Shown here one piece after another: positions 47,101-55,437 of a stretch of DNA of 64,000 nucleotides. The translations under genes were made by a program, and so were the position numbers. Source of the DNA: an uncultured Verrucomicrobiota bacterium (GTDB lineage Bacteria; Verrucomicrobiota; Verrucomicrobiia; Limisphaerales; UBA1412); NCBI GenBank assembly GCA_944389455.1, contig CALXMK010000003.1:79388-143387 (forward strand), given 5' to 3'. The notes beneath the pieces were generated by a model, which had not been told where the DNA came from, ran no database searches, and saw only the letters and a program-made list of their open reading frames with translations. Numbering within the stretch: position 1 is the stretch's first letter; each line of letters starts with the position of its first letter.

Positions 47101-47555
47101 CGCCACTGGCATGTCCAGCGTTTCTCTTCTGCTCCATTGGCTTTTTGAGAGGCAATAGAGAAGTAGCGTGAATCTCCAAATTGACTGAAGCCATTCATAT
47201 TGCCGGAGTCATCATAGCTTTCCCAGCCGCATTCGCGAACCATAAGTCCGGCTTTCATCCAAGAATTGGCGCTTCCATCAAAATTGTTGATTTTGACCAT
47301 ATAATCAAAATCTTGATCTACTTCTTGCATTTTATATACATAGTAGAATTGATCACTGGTGCCCCATACGTCGGAGCCGGAACCATTGATTGTATAGGTA
47401 TCGTTTTCAGCTGAATAGGAGTGATAACCCCCGTAATCACCTGTATAATTAACATCCCCCGAATACATTTCGGAGGATTGTGCCATCACAGAGAGTGATC
47501 CGGCGCTTATTAGAAGTGCCACGGCACACCATAATTTATAATTCATTTGTTTCAT
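41151..47555 (-). CDS. Giant secreted multidomain protein (four jelly-roll modules, Ig-like, SbsA-like and two PA14 domains)
   Basis: 2134 residues with signal peptide MKQMNYKLWCAVALLISAGS. Approximate layout: module A, a concanavalin-like domain (30-262); Ig-like (265-350); SbsA-like Ig (352-445, SALNKTIGITFNEPVSAE); module B (450-690); Ig-like (700-785, DPLTYQWYKDGVAIEGADQ); SbsA-like (790-885); PA14 (890-1040, GDYRFAISSDDDSRFFLS); Ig-like (1080-1170); SbsA-like (1178-1265); PA14 (1270-1430, GTYEFAGSSDDSFKAFLS); Ig-like (1465-1545); SbsA-like (1555-1635); module C (1640-1840); module D (1860-2062); a C-terminal beta domain ending AEFYRLVKE. Modules A and D share the pattern GSD.WGT.D.F.Y and a KAGL.VRE phrase. 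It looks like a surface glycan-binding or adhesion protein. No catalytic motif seen. It has two prepilin-like genes upstream. Confidence 0.9.
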   Translation of the reverse strand: MKQMNYKLWCAVALLISAGSLSVMAQSSEMYSGDVNYTGDYGGYHSYSAENDTYTINGSGSDVWGTSDQFYYVYKMQEVDQDFDYMVKINNFDGSANSWMKAGLMVRECGWESYDDSGNMNGFSQFGDSRYFSIASQKANGAEEKRWTCQWRADQGANVDDNSSWRLGAFSYPSWQRIRRMGDTYISYISTDGENWTQVYSLDTSVPSYDTAGAPLWYTPLGSSESGYNLSVGMWVTSHNTDSSDAQAIFEGFKPYPQEPVAITDIPETIEVYAGTDAVISAVVTGYDPISYEWVKDGIVLESGSTYSKTITFNIPAAEPNDGGEYTLRVSNQVNGTETNDSANFTLDVTTDDDPPTITSASALNKTIGITFNEPVSAETATVAANYSVSGKTVQSVTQTDSSRVVLTLNSDISIGGNAEVTVKNVADLSGNIIAADTVVTAEAEFLLANTGKPFVAGTGELLGGDKFRLNNQGLFDWDKYDEDTLLCKSYTGDFDIRIRVLDSSPATYDARAGLEIRESLDEGTLTNHSRYIGLHHRPLEQIKWDATNSVYTAPVPNMDGFSDYRHILRHIHRAETGGDTSEYASTVESFLLPDGSSVHPFELAGNTWIRLNRNGDKVTSYYSTDQITWHKTGEKVFENLNQTLYGGIHYAVEGRNFAEDSTNLPQSLTNEFKNPTVKFYANFIDWEESYLKPVSITTQPPTSVSVEGPNPLTIKIVADGDPLTYQWYKDGVAIEGADQATLTLPYTAASDSGSYTCEVMNFGHGAADKGTSVMSNPTVVTVSADTTLPELVASGFDLDVLLPFLQFSKGMDIDSLLDFSNYQLTDLDGNPIAITGVNINEDATYITLESDYFLEGGEFLLNVSGLVDRSGNPLTVDEVIEITILQEYPIYLEYYENDDSLTSIAPLMAAVQSGAYSTRREENNNGMTIPRDIGDYYGVFFSGMILPPQTGDYRFAISSDDDSRFFLSTNSTPDGLSETAIASVNSSVGYGDYDAQSNQQSSNIYLEAGVPYYFEVYFVERSGGDFLTIAWSLPSQGPSAIADNTAAISSEYVKWIIAPHRTVLEILDQPDATVNVYENSIFSLDIDLNYSSDMGPLNKPLCTWYMKSDYTNGEWVPITQDLLGESISGYNSPSLKFNGATSLHSGLYRMEATLLDRVVESQEITLNVTSDTEAPVATATGSNTMEEIVVTFSESVFGAEELSNYQVDGLTILSVTPFYDGSGILAKTILQTTRQDEGKVYNITMNNIYDMAGNPVANKTSFTSFVWVPGYALFEAFSATSSYDLLGEVIDWNIHNHNYMVPPQAGKVTEITSTTFNLDNYVAKISGYLCPQVSGTYEFAGSSDDSFKAFLSTDESPLNLDRDNPIAWQNSNTDARIYNYTPGSGAVTEMGGRQVALEAGKRYYYNINLQEGTGGDFVAMTWRLLPEPMQANGTEPILKGNLIGMYVDPTTANITILEQTEEVNATEGDFVTLEVVAQTDNPYNAPIEYQWYMDGAPIEGATQSTYTLVALQEYVGKIAYCELSIPGNTTRSADIPFKSVESNATPVQPISVVGVGNVEVTFDSPVDEESATDPANYSIEGGTVLSAQLIDDLTVSLQIEAYSEATVSVTVSNVKNLSGVPMPEPVTVVGYYCPLSETILAPNGVLGFAVPEDNDVIQLYNGGGDIWNAAEDSCLYLYEPIEGDFDVVLCVESIENNHEWTKLGLSFRANLEASSPHVAMLATPTRVQAIQRPYPPSGATTVSTDENWPRLSETNGTTTITMAGSINHNSETYPTQWLRLKREGTTFTAYRSLNGMYWTLIQTGDFTSVPGNTQYQMPDSGYIGIVYSAQDKVNLRHATVSGYNTAYQEPPLPTPDPSEYSFANIGQEENGAVGFYDYDSELGIYEIWGNGSDIWGTADHFSYLYMPVPEGDFTFTAKVLDYIASTDGWSKAGLQVREGDANGNHNEASRYFASTIQREKSPSNSMYRTQWRNSFGADVSTAFETGLLSYPHWQRLERQGNLYISSISLDGQRWTEINSQDTSAWVGGPLGSTLPLYIGMWMTSHNTTSTDGVVRFEHPTLIASSNLFLEYSLEGDILTLSWDAAENAVLEVSSQADADQWEILEAELVGDTMQVQIQITADSPAEFYRLVKE

Positions 47556-48401
47556 AATATTTTATTATAATACGCAGAAAAGAGGATGTTTCTCCAAAGC
47601 CTTTATGCAAGGATTTGATCTGTCAAGTATTTCTACGTAATTTATCATCATTACAATGTTGATTATCTCAGATCAACGGTATCGTTAATTATAACTTTAT
47701 TATCCTAAATGATTTTTATAAGGAGAACAAGTTTTTTATAAAGCTTAGCTAATTTTATGATAAAAAGAAGAGCTGATGCTGGCTTTTATATAATGTTTGA
47801 TAGTTGACAGAGGGGAGGCAGGAGTGAATATCAATCATTAAGTGGTAAATTAGCGATTTATTTTTATAATGAAATATAGAGTTTAATTAAACATCATTGA
47901 CGGGAGGACTTAGGATAAAAAGGTTAAATGAATATTTTTAATTCTTATCTGCTATTCATGGTTAAGCGGCTTGTCAGTGTTAACGGGAATAATAAATTGA
48001 GCCGGCAAAAGGCGTATCCGAAGAGAGGAATAGGAAATGGAAGAGAGAGCAAAGATTCTGCTTTATAGAGTATCCCGGTTTGAGTAAGAGTGAAAGGAGA
48101 ATGCTGAGACTCGCAATAGAGAGGATAGGAGTGGTGTAGAAGAAGAATTTGTCGGCTAGGCGGAGGAGATAATCTGCAGGGAGTCTTCAAGACCTATCCG
48201 ATGTTGAGTGATCTCTATTAGATAGAGAGCCGGAGATTGAATTGAACGATGGGCAGAGCGTTTTTCCGAGCTCCGGAATTCGCAATTATTGAGGGAGAGT
48301 AGGAGATAAAAGAAATTAGCTTATTCTAAATTTATTCCAAAAAGAAACAGCGCACAGAAAGTCTGCGCGCTGTTTAAATAACTATCTAGGAGTTTATTTA
48401 A
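47556..48401. other. Long intergenic region
   Basis: About 850 bases between the giant gene and the prepilin-like gene. No supported gene: the 81-codon minus frame at 47945-48190 is proline/leucine-rich with no plausible start region and is treated as chance. A terminator (48341-48375) sits at the right end, and the promoter of the giant gene should be near 47560-47650. Confidence 0.55.
48341..48375 (-). terminator. Rho-independent terminator of the prepilin-like gene
   Basis: AAACAGCGC (48345-48353) pairs with GCGCTGTTT (48367-48375) plus an inner CAGA/TCTG; on the minus strand it is followed by CTTTTT. Confidence 0.72.
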
Positions 48402-49307
48402 TTAATCTCTATAGGCTTCACCGCTAGCTTTGCAGAACCATTCATAATCTCCCAAACCATCATTTTGCAGAGTACCTGTGATTGATTGATATGTAACAGT
48501 TTTGCCAGCATCTACGACGGCTTTACTATTCCATTTACGGATTTGGCTATGGCCATCCGCAAAAGAAAACCCGCAGGAGCCATTGTGCAGAGAGGAAGGG
48601 ACGTCACGCCATATAGTGTCATCCACCACTTCCCAACGACCGCTGGAACCTCTTTGCGCTATAGCTCCGGCGAAGAAACAGCCGTCATTGATGGAATCGG
48701 GATTCTCATCAACCGTAACCCAGAGTTTAGAGGGGGAAATCTTCTTGATATCGCTCATCTTCCTGTAAACACGAAGTCCAACATCGCCATAATTATCATC
48801 TCCTTCAATTCCTCCTTTATCATCACAATTCAGATTGGCGTTCATGGAGATGGAGCGAACTCTCTGCTTTCCGCCGGCAATGCCGGTGCCCGGGACAGCA
48901 TAGTTATCGGCCGGACACTTGAAAGCCTTACTGGCCTTGCTCATATAATACCCCATATAGGCATATCTGGTATTGACTAAGAAATCTGCACTAATATTAT
49001 TAGTGTCATTTCCCTCCCAAGTTAACCAGCCTCTTATCCAGCCTCTAGGTTGGGGATCTGTCTGTCCTTCACCTCCTTGATAATTTGGCATCATCAGGTC
49101 TGAATTATCCGTGCCATACATGATCCATGCCAGAGCAATCTGTTTGGTATTATTCATGCAGGAGATCCCTTGAGCCTTGGCCTTAGCCTTGCTGAGGGCA
49201 GGGAGAAGCATGCCTGCCAGAATCGCGATAATAGCGATTACGACAAGCAGCTCAATCAGAGTAAAACCCTGTTTTTTATTAATCATTTCATTAGAAAAAT
49301 TTCTCAT
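48402..49307 (-). CDS. Prepilin-type protein with H-X9-DG motif (paralogue 1)
   Basis: 301 residues. The N-terminus [20 protein letters not shown] is a type IV prepilin/type II pseudopilin signal: cleavage by prepilin peptidase between G and F, with Glu at mature position 5. Then comes the PVC-type [14 protein letters not shown] stretch. Near the C-terminus [12 protein letters not shown] fits the H-X9-DG motif of the prepilin-processing-associated family. The family is expanded in Lentisphaerae, Verrucomicrobia and Planctomycetes; most copies are not true pilins, and surface attachment is the usual guess. It lies 40 bases downstream of a paralogue and has a terminator after it. Confidence 0.92.
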   Translation of the reverse strand: MRNFSNEMINKKQGFTLIELLVVIAIIAILAGMLLPALSKAKAKAQGISCMNNTKQIALAWIMYGTDNSDLMMPNYQGGEGQTDPQPRGWIRGWLTWEGNDTNNISADFLVNTRYAYMGYYMSKASKAFKCPADNYAVPGTGIAGGKQRVRSISMNANLNCDDKGGIEGDDNYGDVGLRVYRKMSDIKKISPSKLWVTVDENPDSINDGCFFAGAIAQRGSSGRWEVVDDTIWRDVPSSLHNGSCGFSFADGHSQIRKWNSKAVVDAGKTVTYQSITGTLQNDGLGDYEWFCKASGEAYRD

Positions 49308-49310
49308 AAA
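49144..49310 (-). repeat. Duplicated leader-coding segment, copy 1
   Basis: A 167-base segment coding the leader and helix of prepilin paralogue 1. It differs from copy 2 (50095-50261) at about four positions by direct comparison. Confidence 0.88.
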
Positions 49311-49346
49311 TTTATCTTTATAAGAGTTAGTATTAAATTTTGAGAA

Positions 49347-50258
49347 TTAGTTGTCGTAAGCTTCACCACTGGCTTCACAGAACCATTTGCGGTCAGTTGT
49401 GTCACCAACATCTACAGCTTGAGCTAATTCTACAAAATTAACGGATTTACCTGCTTCAATCATTGATTTGCTGACCCATTTACGGATTTGGCTATGTCCA
49501 TCGGCAAAAGCAAAACCGCAGGATCCATTGTGAAGAGCGGAAGGCAAATCACGCCATTGAGTGAGTCCGCCATCGGACATAATCCAAGTATTGCCATTTC
49601 TAACAGCAACAGCATCTGCGAAGAGACATGGATCGTTAATGGAATCGGGATGTTCATCGACAAAAACCCACACTTTTGAAGGAGATATTTTCTTAATATC
49701 GGTCATTCTTTTATAAATTCGCGCACCTTCATCCGTATCCCCATTGCTGCTTCCACCTCTGGTTCCGCCGAGATTATCACAATTCATATTAGAATTCATG
49801 GAGATGGAGCGAACTCTCTGCTTGCCGCCGGTACTAGCACCGCCTGCTGCACCTGGAACAGCATAGTTATCAGCCGGACACTTGAAAGCTTTAGTACTTT
49901 TGCTCATATAGTGGCCCATTAGAGCATGTTGCGGATTTGTCAATAACTGATCATTAGTATTCTGGAGATTACCGGGTTCCCAATCAAGGCATCCCCTCAC
50001 CCAACTTGCAGGTTCGGTTCCACTTCCTTGATAATTTGCCATCATTAGATCCTGTTGATCGTTTGCGTACATATTCCAAGCCAATGCCAGTTGCTTGGTA
50101 TTATTCATGCAGGAGATCCCTTGAGCCTTGGCCTTAGCCTTGCTGAGGGCAGGGAGAAGCATGCCTGCCAGAATCGCAATAATAGCGATTACAACAAGCA
50201 ACTCAATCAGAGTAAAACCCTGTTTTTTATTAATCATTTCATTAGAAAAATTTTTCAT
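49347..50258 (-). CDS. Prepilin-type protein with H-X9-DG motif (paralogue 2)
   Basis: 303 residues from the ATG at 50258; a GTG two codons earlier is in frame. Same plan as the 48402-49307 gene: [14 protein letters not shown] leader, [20 protein letters not shown] helix, [12 protein letters not shown] near the C-terminus. The first 60 codons are almost identical to the paralogue at DNA level, the middle and end diverge (about two thirds of residues shared by eye), a pattern of duplication with selection or gene conversion at the leader. Both are on the minus strand in one unit. Confidence 0.92.
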   Translation of the reverse strand: MKNFSNEMINKKQGFTLIELLVVIAIIAILAGMLLPALSKAKAKAQGISCMNNTKQLALAWNMYANDQQDLMMANYQGSGTEPASWVRGCLDWEPGNLQNTNDQLLTNPQHALMGHYMSKSTKAFKCPADNYAVPGAAGGASTGGKQRVRSISMNSNMNCDNLGGTRGGSSNGDTDEGARIYKRMTDIKKISPSKVWVFVDEHPDSINDPCLFADAVAVRNGNTWIMSDGGLTQWRDLPSALHNGSCGFAFADGHSQIRKWVSKSMIEAGKSVNFVELAQAVDVGDTTDRKWFCEASGEAYDN

Positions 50259-50261
50259 AAA
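50095..50261 (-). repeat. Duplicated leader-coding segment, copy 2
   Basis: Partner of 49144-49310, offset 951 bases, in prepilin paralogue 2. Identity falls sharply on both sides of the segment. Confidence 0.88.
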
Positions 50262-50771
50262 CACATTATTCTTTAAATAGTCACCTAAGTTATAGTTTCC
50301 TATATTCTACTAAGACCACGCTGAGTATAGTTAAGAACATTATTTTAAGCAATAGTTTTTTTTATTTCTTGCGCTATTTTCTCCTTATACAAGAAGAGAA
50401 ACTTTTCTTAAGAAATCAAAAGTAACTGGATTACAATAAATTGAAATAAAAATTAAATTAGGTGGCGAGGGTTAATTAAATTTGATTTTTCGATTTGTGT
50501 GGTATGATTTTCCCGAGCAACTGAGATTGTTTGAAATTGAGGGGGATAGAAGGCAGTTTGCTCATCGAAGTCTAGAAATAGAATTGAGGTTTGGAGAAAT
50601 ATAAGTTAGATTCAAAAGGGGTATAGTATTCCCGGCAAAGGAAGTCATATATGAAGATGAGCGTTTGTCGTTTAATGGAGGAATCATAATTGATGATTTT
50701 GTGAAATTTCGTGTTTTTTTATTTTTCTGATGATTTAAATCCGAGGGATTCCGAGCGGCAGAGTTTAAAAT
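50259..50771. other. Intergenic region upstream of the prepilin-like genes
   Basis: About 510 bases between the divergent prepilin-like and EamA genes, AT-rich in its left half. No gene, RNA or repeat seen; promoters for both directions are expected. Confidence 0.5.
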
Positions 50772-51728
50772 ATGGTGTGGGCATATATAGCAGTAGGAGT
50801 GAGAATCTTGATCAATCCGCTGGGGAATGCGATGCAGAAGAGTTTAACCGGCGGAAGAGAGTGTGGAGAAGAATCGGATAAGGGCAATCGGAGGCTTAAA
50901 CCGGGGGAGGTAAATTTTTTGACCTATTTTATATTGGGACTTTGCTGCATTCCGTTTGCTTGGAGGTATTCTTGGGGGGAACTGCCCGCTGAATTCTGGG
51001 GATATGCGGCAGGCGGAGGTTTACTGGGGGCTTTGGGTAACGGTTGTTTGGTAAAGGCATTGCGGGGTGGAGAGCTTTCTATTTTGGGGCCGATTAATTC
51101 TTATAAATCGATAGTGGGATTGTTATTTGGGATTCTGATTTTGGGGGAGCTTCCCTCTATGGGAGGGATTTTGGGAATGGGATTGATTATTGCGGGGAGT
51201 TATTTGGTATTCGAGACGCTGGAGGGAGGATTTTCATTGCAGATACTGAAGAATCGAGAGATTCGTTATCGATTGGCGGCGTTGGTGCTGAATGCGATTG
51301 AGGCGGTGATGATCAAAAAGGTGATTCTTTTTTCGGGAGTAGAGATTTCGTTTTGCGTTTGGTGTTGGTTCGGAGCAATTTTTTCATTAGGCTGGTATTG
51401 GATACCGGCAAGCGAGTCCAAGAAAAGGAATGGGATTGAAGAATCACACGGATGGAGGAGAAATGGATTCCCCAAAATAGTGCCGAAGATGAATGGACGG
51501 CAGAGAGGGATTCTATTCGCATTGGCCTTGAGCGTAGGGGTGAATCAATTTTGCACTAATTACGCTTTTGCTTATATTCCGGTGGGATATGCGCTGGCGC
51601 TGTTTCAATTATCCACGGTGGTAAGTGTTTTCCTGGGGTACCTGTTTTTCCGTGAAGGGAAGATTATGCGTAAGCTGGCGGGAGCTTTGATTATGATGGG
51701 GGGATCTGTCTGGATTATTTTAGGCTAG
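50772..51728 (+). CDS. EamA/DMT-family transporter
   Basis: 318 residues with about ten hydrophobic helices arranged as two EamA halves. The first half carries GALGNGCLVKALRGGELSIL and a GELP-type helix end (ILGELPSMGGILGMGLIIAG), the second FAYIPVGYALALFQLSTVVS and LFFREGKIMRKLAGALIMMG, the usual drug/metabolite transporter pattern. Inner-membrane permease; the substrate is unknown. A charged loop of about 40 residues between TM6 and TM7 is longer than usual. It ends in TAG, followed by a terminator about 150 bases on. Confidence 0.85.
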   Translation: MVWAYIAVGVRILINPLGNAMQKSLTGGRECGEESDKGNRRLKPGEVNFLTYFILGLCCIPFAWRYSWGELPAEFWGYAAGGGLLGALGNGCLVKALRGGELSILGPINSYKSIVGLLFGILILGELPSMGGILGMGLIIAGSYLVFETLEGGFSLQILKNREIRYRLAALVLNAIEAVMIKKVILFSGVEISFCVWCWFGAIFSLGWYWIPASESKKRNGIEESHGWRRNGFPKIVPKMNGRQRGILFALALSVGVNQFCTNYAFAYIPVGYALALFQLSTVVSVFLGYLFFREGKIMRKLAGALIMMGGSVWIILG

Positions 51729-51876
51729 GCCAGAGAAGAGAAGGAGAAAAATCTAATTGCCCTCCTATAAAGAGGTGTATGTTTTTTTGTTTAATAAAAC
51801 AGAAACAAATTTTTCTAATTGAATTTTGTGGATATTGATTAGTTGCAGATTAGCAGCGGAGAGTGAAGGAAAATGA

Positions 51877-51912
51877 AAAGAGGCTGTCTGAAAAGTAAGA
51901 CAGCCTCTTTGT
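51877..51912. terminator. Bidirectional rho-independent terminator
   Basis: A 13-base-pair perfect stem (51877-51889 with 51898-51910) with A and T flanks, between the EamA gene and the convergent isomerase-like gene. Confidence 0.9.
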
Positions 51913-51950
51913 AAAATTTACCCTATATTCTCAGGGAGAATTTCTTGGAT

Positions 51951-53354
51951 CTAGGAGTGACGATAGACATCCCATCCGAGATAGTTCTCGAAGGCTTCCG
52001 CGATAGCACCCGCAACCTGACTGCGGGAGGCGGCTACATGGTGTTCAAAACCGTTTTCGCAGATGTAACGGAGCAGCGTCTGCAATTCAGGAATTTCAAA
52101 GATGCCGTATCCGCCGAAGGTGTCGAGTTTGTCATCGGTGAATTTGCCTTCACCGACGTAGGCAGTGATTTCACCGAATTGGTCATCCGTGGAGACTCGG
52201 GTGAAAGTGAAAGGTCCAGGAGCGATTTGTCCGCAGATAGTGCCATAGGCATTTTCTTTGCCGACAGAACCGGCGATAATAGCCTGATAATCCATCTTAT
52301 TCTGACAGAAGAAGGATTTGGGCAGATTGGAGCAGTGGAAGAGGATTCCTTTATTGGGATCTTTGCCAAAGTTGTTGTTCCAATCCAGAAGTGCGGAAGG
52401 AGTTCCTGAGGCAGCTTGCAGAGCGATCATTCCTAAGAGTCCGCAGACATCCGTTTCGCAAGCGGCGGGAATCAGAGATTCGGAGAGCATACTCATGAGA
52501 GAGCAAGGAACGACTCCGTAGAATTCTTCCATAGAGGTCCAGCATTGGATACAGAGACCTCCGAGCTGCTGATCTTTAATCCAGCGGTCCATGCCGACGC
52601 CCAATTTTGCCATCTTCAGCAGGCTTGCAGCCGGGACGTTAGAGACATTGGTATAGGCATTGAGCTTAGCGAGTTTATCTTGAACGTCAGAGTCATTATC
52701 TTTCATTCTGCCGGTCCAGCCGATCAGTTCGGAGAGGTCGAGTGTCTCGACGGAGATTCCGGAGGCTTCCAGAAGCTTCTCACTGTAACGAACCGTAGTG
52801 AAAGGAGCCGGGCGAGCCCCCAAAGCGCCGACGCGGAGGTTCTTAAAAGCTTTAACGACTTTGCAGGTGGCTACAAATTGCTGGAGGTCACGGGTAAAGG
52901 TTTCGCTGTCAGCGGAATCGGTATGAAGAGTGGTGAGGGTATAATCAATTCCGTATTGACGGAGGTTATTGCAGCAGCTCATTTTGCCGCAGAAACTGTC
53001 GCGGCGATGCTGGATATCCAATTGAGCATTATCATCGTTCCACGCATGGATGAGAACGGGAACGTTGAGATCAGCCCAGCGGAGAGTATTAGCAACGGCG
53101 CGTTCATCTCCAAAGTTGGGGAGAGTAACAATGACACCGTCAATCTCATCCTTGTGCTGAATAAAGAGATCAGCGCAGGCACGAGCTTCTTTAAGACTTT
53201 CGACGGCTCCGAATTTGGGAGTGGCGTCGATGGGGAGAATAATGGGCTTAATGCCCTGTTTTTCCAGAGCGGCTAAAATTCCATTGCGACCGCCTTCACA
53301 GAGTGAAGAGGGGAAAAATCCACGAGTACCGACAATAATACCAAGAGTTGTCAT
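51951..53354 (-). CDS. L-fucose/L-arabinose isomerase-like protein
   Basis: 467 residues, cytosolic. The opening LGIIVGTRGFFPSSLCEGGR, then IDGVIVTLPNFGDERAVANT and VPVLIHAWNDDNAQLD belong to the fucose/arabinose isomerase N-terminal and central domains. The C-terminal part has CIQCWTSMEEFYGVVPC, AACETDVCGLLGMIALQ and LLDWNNNFGKDPNKGILFHC, where conserved Glu (ACETD), Asp (LLDWN) and His (FHCSN) would bind Mn2+. It interconverts an aldose and a ketose; the exact sugar (fucose, rhamnose, arabinose or a sulfonated sugar) cannot be told. It is divergent from the sodium:solute symporter, 156 bases apart, which suggests shared regulation. Confidence 0.85.
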   Translation of the reverse strand: MTTLGIIVGTRGFFPSSLCEGGRNGILAALEKQGIKPIILPIDATPKFGAVESLKEARACADLFIQHKDEIDGVIVTLPNFGDERAVANTLRWADLNVPVLIHAWNDDNAQLDIQHRRDSFCGKMSCCNNLRQYGIDYTLTTLHTDSADSETFTRDLQQFVATCKVVKAFKNLRVGALGARPAPFTTVRYSEKLLEASGISVETLDLSELIGWTGRMKDNDSDVQDKLAKLNAYTNVSNVPAASLLKMAKLGVGMDRWIKDQQLGGLCIQCWTSMEEFYGVVPCSLMSMLSESLIPAACETDVCGLLGMIALQAASGTPSALLDWNNNFGKDPNKGILFHCSNLPKSFFCQNKMDYQAIIAGSVGKENAYGTICGQIAPGPFTFTRVSTDDQFGEITAYVGEGKFTDDKLDTFGGYGIFEIPELQTLLRYICENGFEHHVAASRSQVAGAIAEAFENYLGWDVYRHS

Positions 53355-53510
53355 AATCTTTTCTTTTATTCGGAGTAGTGAAAAAATTCACACTGCGAAT
53401 TTAATACTTGCAACTCCCTTATAACATCTTTATTTTAAAGGCGCAAGTATTTCGTGGCAGGAATGCAAATTCCAGCGCGTTTTTTTTATTACAAAAGCGA
53501 AAGATAAAAT

Positions 53511-55256
53511 ATGCATGCGATAGACTGGTGTATTATAGTGGGTTATTTTGCATTGGTGATAGGCGTATCGACGTGGGTTACCAAACGAAATAAGAATACA
53601 ACGGATGATTATTTCCTTGCGGGGAGAAATCTCGCCTGGTGGGTGATAGGCGCTTCAATTTTCTCTTCAAATATCGGTTCTGAGCATCTGGTGGGTTTAG
53701 CCGGTTCAGGAGCAACGGATGGAGTAGCAATGGCTCATTATGAGCTTCATGCCTGGTGTGTTCTAATTTTAGGTTGGGTATTGATTCCTTTCTTTATGCG
53801 GGGGAAGGTGTTTACGATGCCTGAATTCCTGGAACGGCGTTTTTCTCCGGGATGCCGGACATTTTTGGCTATGGTTTCATTGATCTCTTATGTTCTGACC
53901 AAGGTGGCGGTTGGTATTTTTGCCGGCGGTGTAGTGTTTTCGGCGTTGATGCCGGAGATGCACTTGGGGCCGCTTGATAGCTTCTGGGTAGGCAGTATCA
54001 TCGTTTTGGGAATGGCAGGAATTTACGTATTCATGGGTGGAATGAGAGCCGTGGCCTATACGGATGTGCTGCAGGTTTCCGTGCTCGTGATCGGTTCGGC
54101 GCTTCTGACTTTCTTTGGCCTGAAAGCCTTAGGAGGATGGGATGTGCTGAGAGATACGCTGGGAAGCGAGATGTTTAATCTGTGGAAGCCTCTCATTCCG
54201 GCCGGAGTAGAGGGGACTTGGGAACCTGTCAAAGAAACGGGCAGAATGGCTTGGTATTTTAATACTAATTATCCGTGGATCGGAATGCTCTTCTGCGCCC
54301 CAATTGTAGGTTTGTGGTATTGGTGTACGGATCAATATATTGTTCAAAGAGCTTTGGGCGCTCCTAATCAGAAAGAAGCTCGGCGCGGATGTATCTTTGC
54401 GGGTGCGCTGAAGCTTTTGCCCGTTTTCATTTTTATTCTGCCTGGCATGATCTGCTTTGCGCTGGCCAAGACCGGCCAATATGAGATGCTCAATGTCCTT
54501 GTCAATGAGGATCAAACGGTTAACCGAGCGGCCGCACAGGGAGCTTTCCCTCTGTTGATTAAATCGGTGCTGCCAATCGGAGTGCGCGGAATTGTGGTAG
54601 CGGGACTGATTGCCGCGCTGATGGGCTCGTTGGCCGGAACCTTTAATGCTTCTTCAACTCTTTTCACAATGGACGTTTATCGTCGGTTCAAGCCGAATGC
54701 TTCGCAGGCTACTTTGGTTTGGGTAGGCAGATTGGCCGTCCTGGCAATGGTGGTCATCGGTTTGCTTTGGATCGAGGTGATTCGCGGGGCGGACGGTCTC
54801 TATAACTATTTACAGTCGGTGCAGGGGTATTTGGCACCGCCGATTTTCGTGGTTTTCTTTATGGGAATCTTCTGGAAGCGGATGAATGCTAAGGGATGTA
54901 TTGCCGCTCTGGCTGTGGGGTTTGCGCTGGGAATTTTCCGTATGGCTATTGATACCCCTGTGACGCTGGGAATCCTCAAAGGAGGGTATCAGGAGGGATC
55001 GTTCTTCTGGATTATCAATAATTTCTATTTCCAATATTTCAGCGTGATCATTACGATAATCTCTCTGGCGGTAATGGTTATAGTAAGTTATGCGACCCGT
55101 GAGCCGGATTATGCTCAGATTCGCGGTTTGACCTTCGGCAATGTGACTCCGGAGCAGAAACGGATTACCCGTGAGAGCTGGAATTGGGTTGATGTGGTTG
55201 GTACTGCATTGGTTTTGGCCATGATTCTGTGGGCTTACCTTTACTTCAACGGTTAG
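53511..55256 (+). CDS. Sodium:solute symporter (SSS/SGLT family)
   Basis: 581 residues with about 14 helices. Family marks: DDYFLAGRNLAWWVIGASIF (about residues 31-50), SSNIGSEHLVGLAGSGA, RFSPGCRTFLAMVSLISYV, VFMGGMRAVAYTDVLQ, and WYWCTDQYIVQRALGAPN, the last being the SGLT-type sugar-transporter signature W-CTDQ-IVQR. It imports a sugar with sodium across the inner membrane. The divergent isomerase-like gene suggests that the imported sugar is then isomerised. It ends in TAG, and a terminator follows. Confidence 0.92.
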   Translation: MHAIDWCIIVGYFALVIGVSTWVTKRNKNTTDDYFLAGRNLAWWVIGASIFSSNIGSEHLVGLAGSGATDGVAMAHYELHAWCVLILGWVLIPFFMRGKVFTMPEFLERRFSPGCRTFLAMVSLISYVLTKVAVGIFAGGVVFSALMPEMHLGPLDSFWVGSIIVLGMAGIYVFMGGMRAVAYTDVLQVSVLVIGSALLTFFGLKALGGWDVLRDTLGSEMFNLWKPLIPAGVEGTWEPVKETGRMAWYFNTNYPWIGMLFCAPIVGLWYWCTDQYIVQRALGAPNQKEARRGCIFAGALKLLPVFIFILPGMICFALAKTGQYEMLNVLVNEDQTVNRAAAQGAFPLLIKSVLPIGVRGIVVAGLIAALMGSLAGTFNASSTLFTMDVYRRFKPNASQATLVWVGRLAVLAMVVIGLLWIEVIRGADGLYNYLQSVQGYLAPPIFVVFFMGIFWKRMNAKGCIAALAVGFALGIFRMAIDTPVTLGILKGGYQEGSFFWIINNFYFQYFSVIITIISLAVMVIVSYATREPDYAQIRGLTFGNVTPEQKRITRESWNWVDVVGTALVLAMILWAYLYFNG

Positions 55257-55318
55257 TACCAGATAAAAAAGAGGTGAAGGGGAAAAGAAATTATTCTCTT
55301 CCACCGGTTGTAATAAAG

Positions 55319-55358
55319 CGTTCTTCCCGCTGCTGATCAGAGAGGGAAGAACGTTTTT
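55319..55358 (+). terminator. Rho-independent terminator
   Basis: A 10-base-pair perfect stem (55319-55328 with 55344-55353) then five T residues, downstream of the symporter. Confidence 0.88.
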
Positions 55359-55437
55359 AATTGAAACCGGAGTAGGAGAAAAGGAGAATTTGATTCAATC
55401 CCGGCAGTGGCCGGAGATTTAAACAGCTGAAGAGTAG

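Noticed and set aside
47945..48190. 81-codon minus-strand frame in the gap before the giant gene
   Set aside because: Proline/leucine/serine-rich text without family resemblance, no ribosome site; composition suggests chance.
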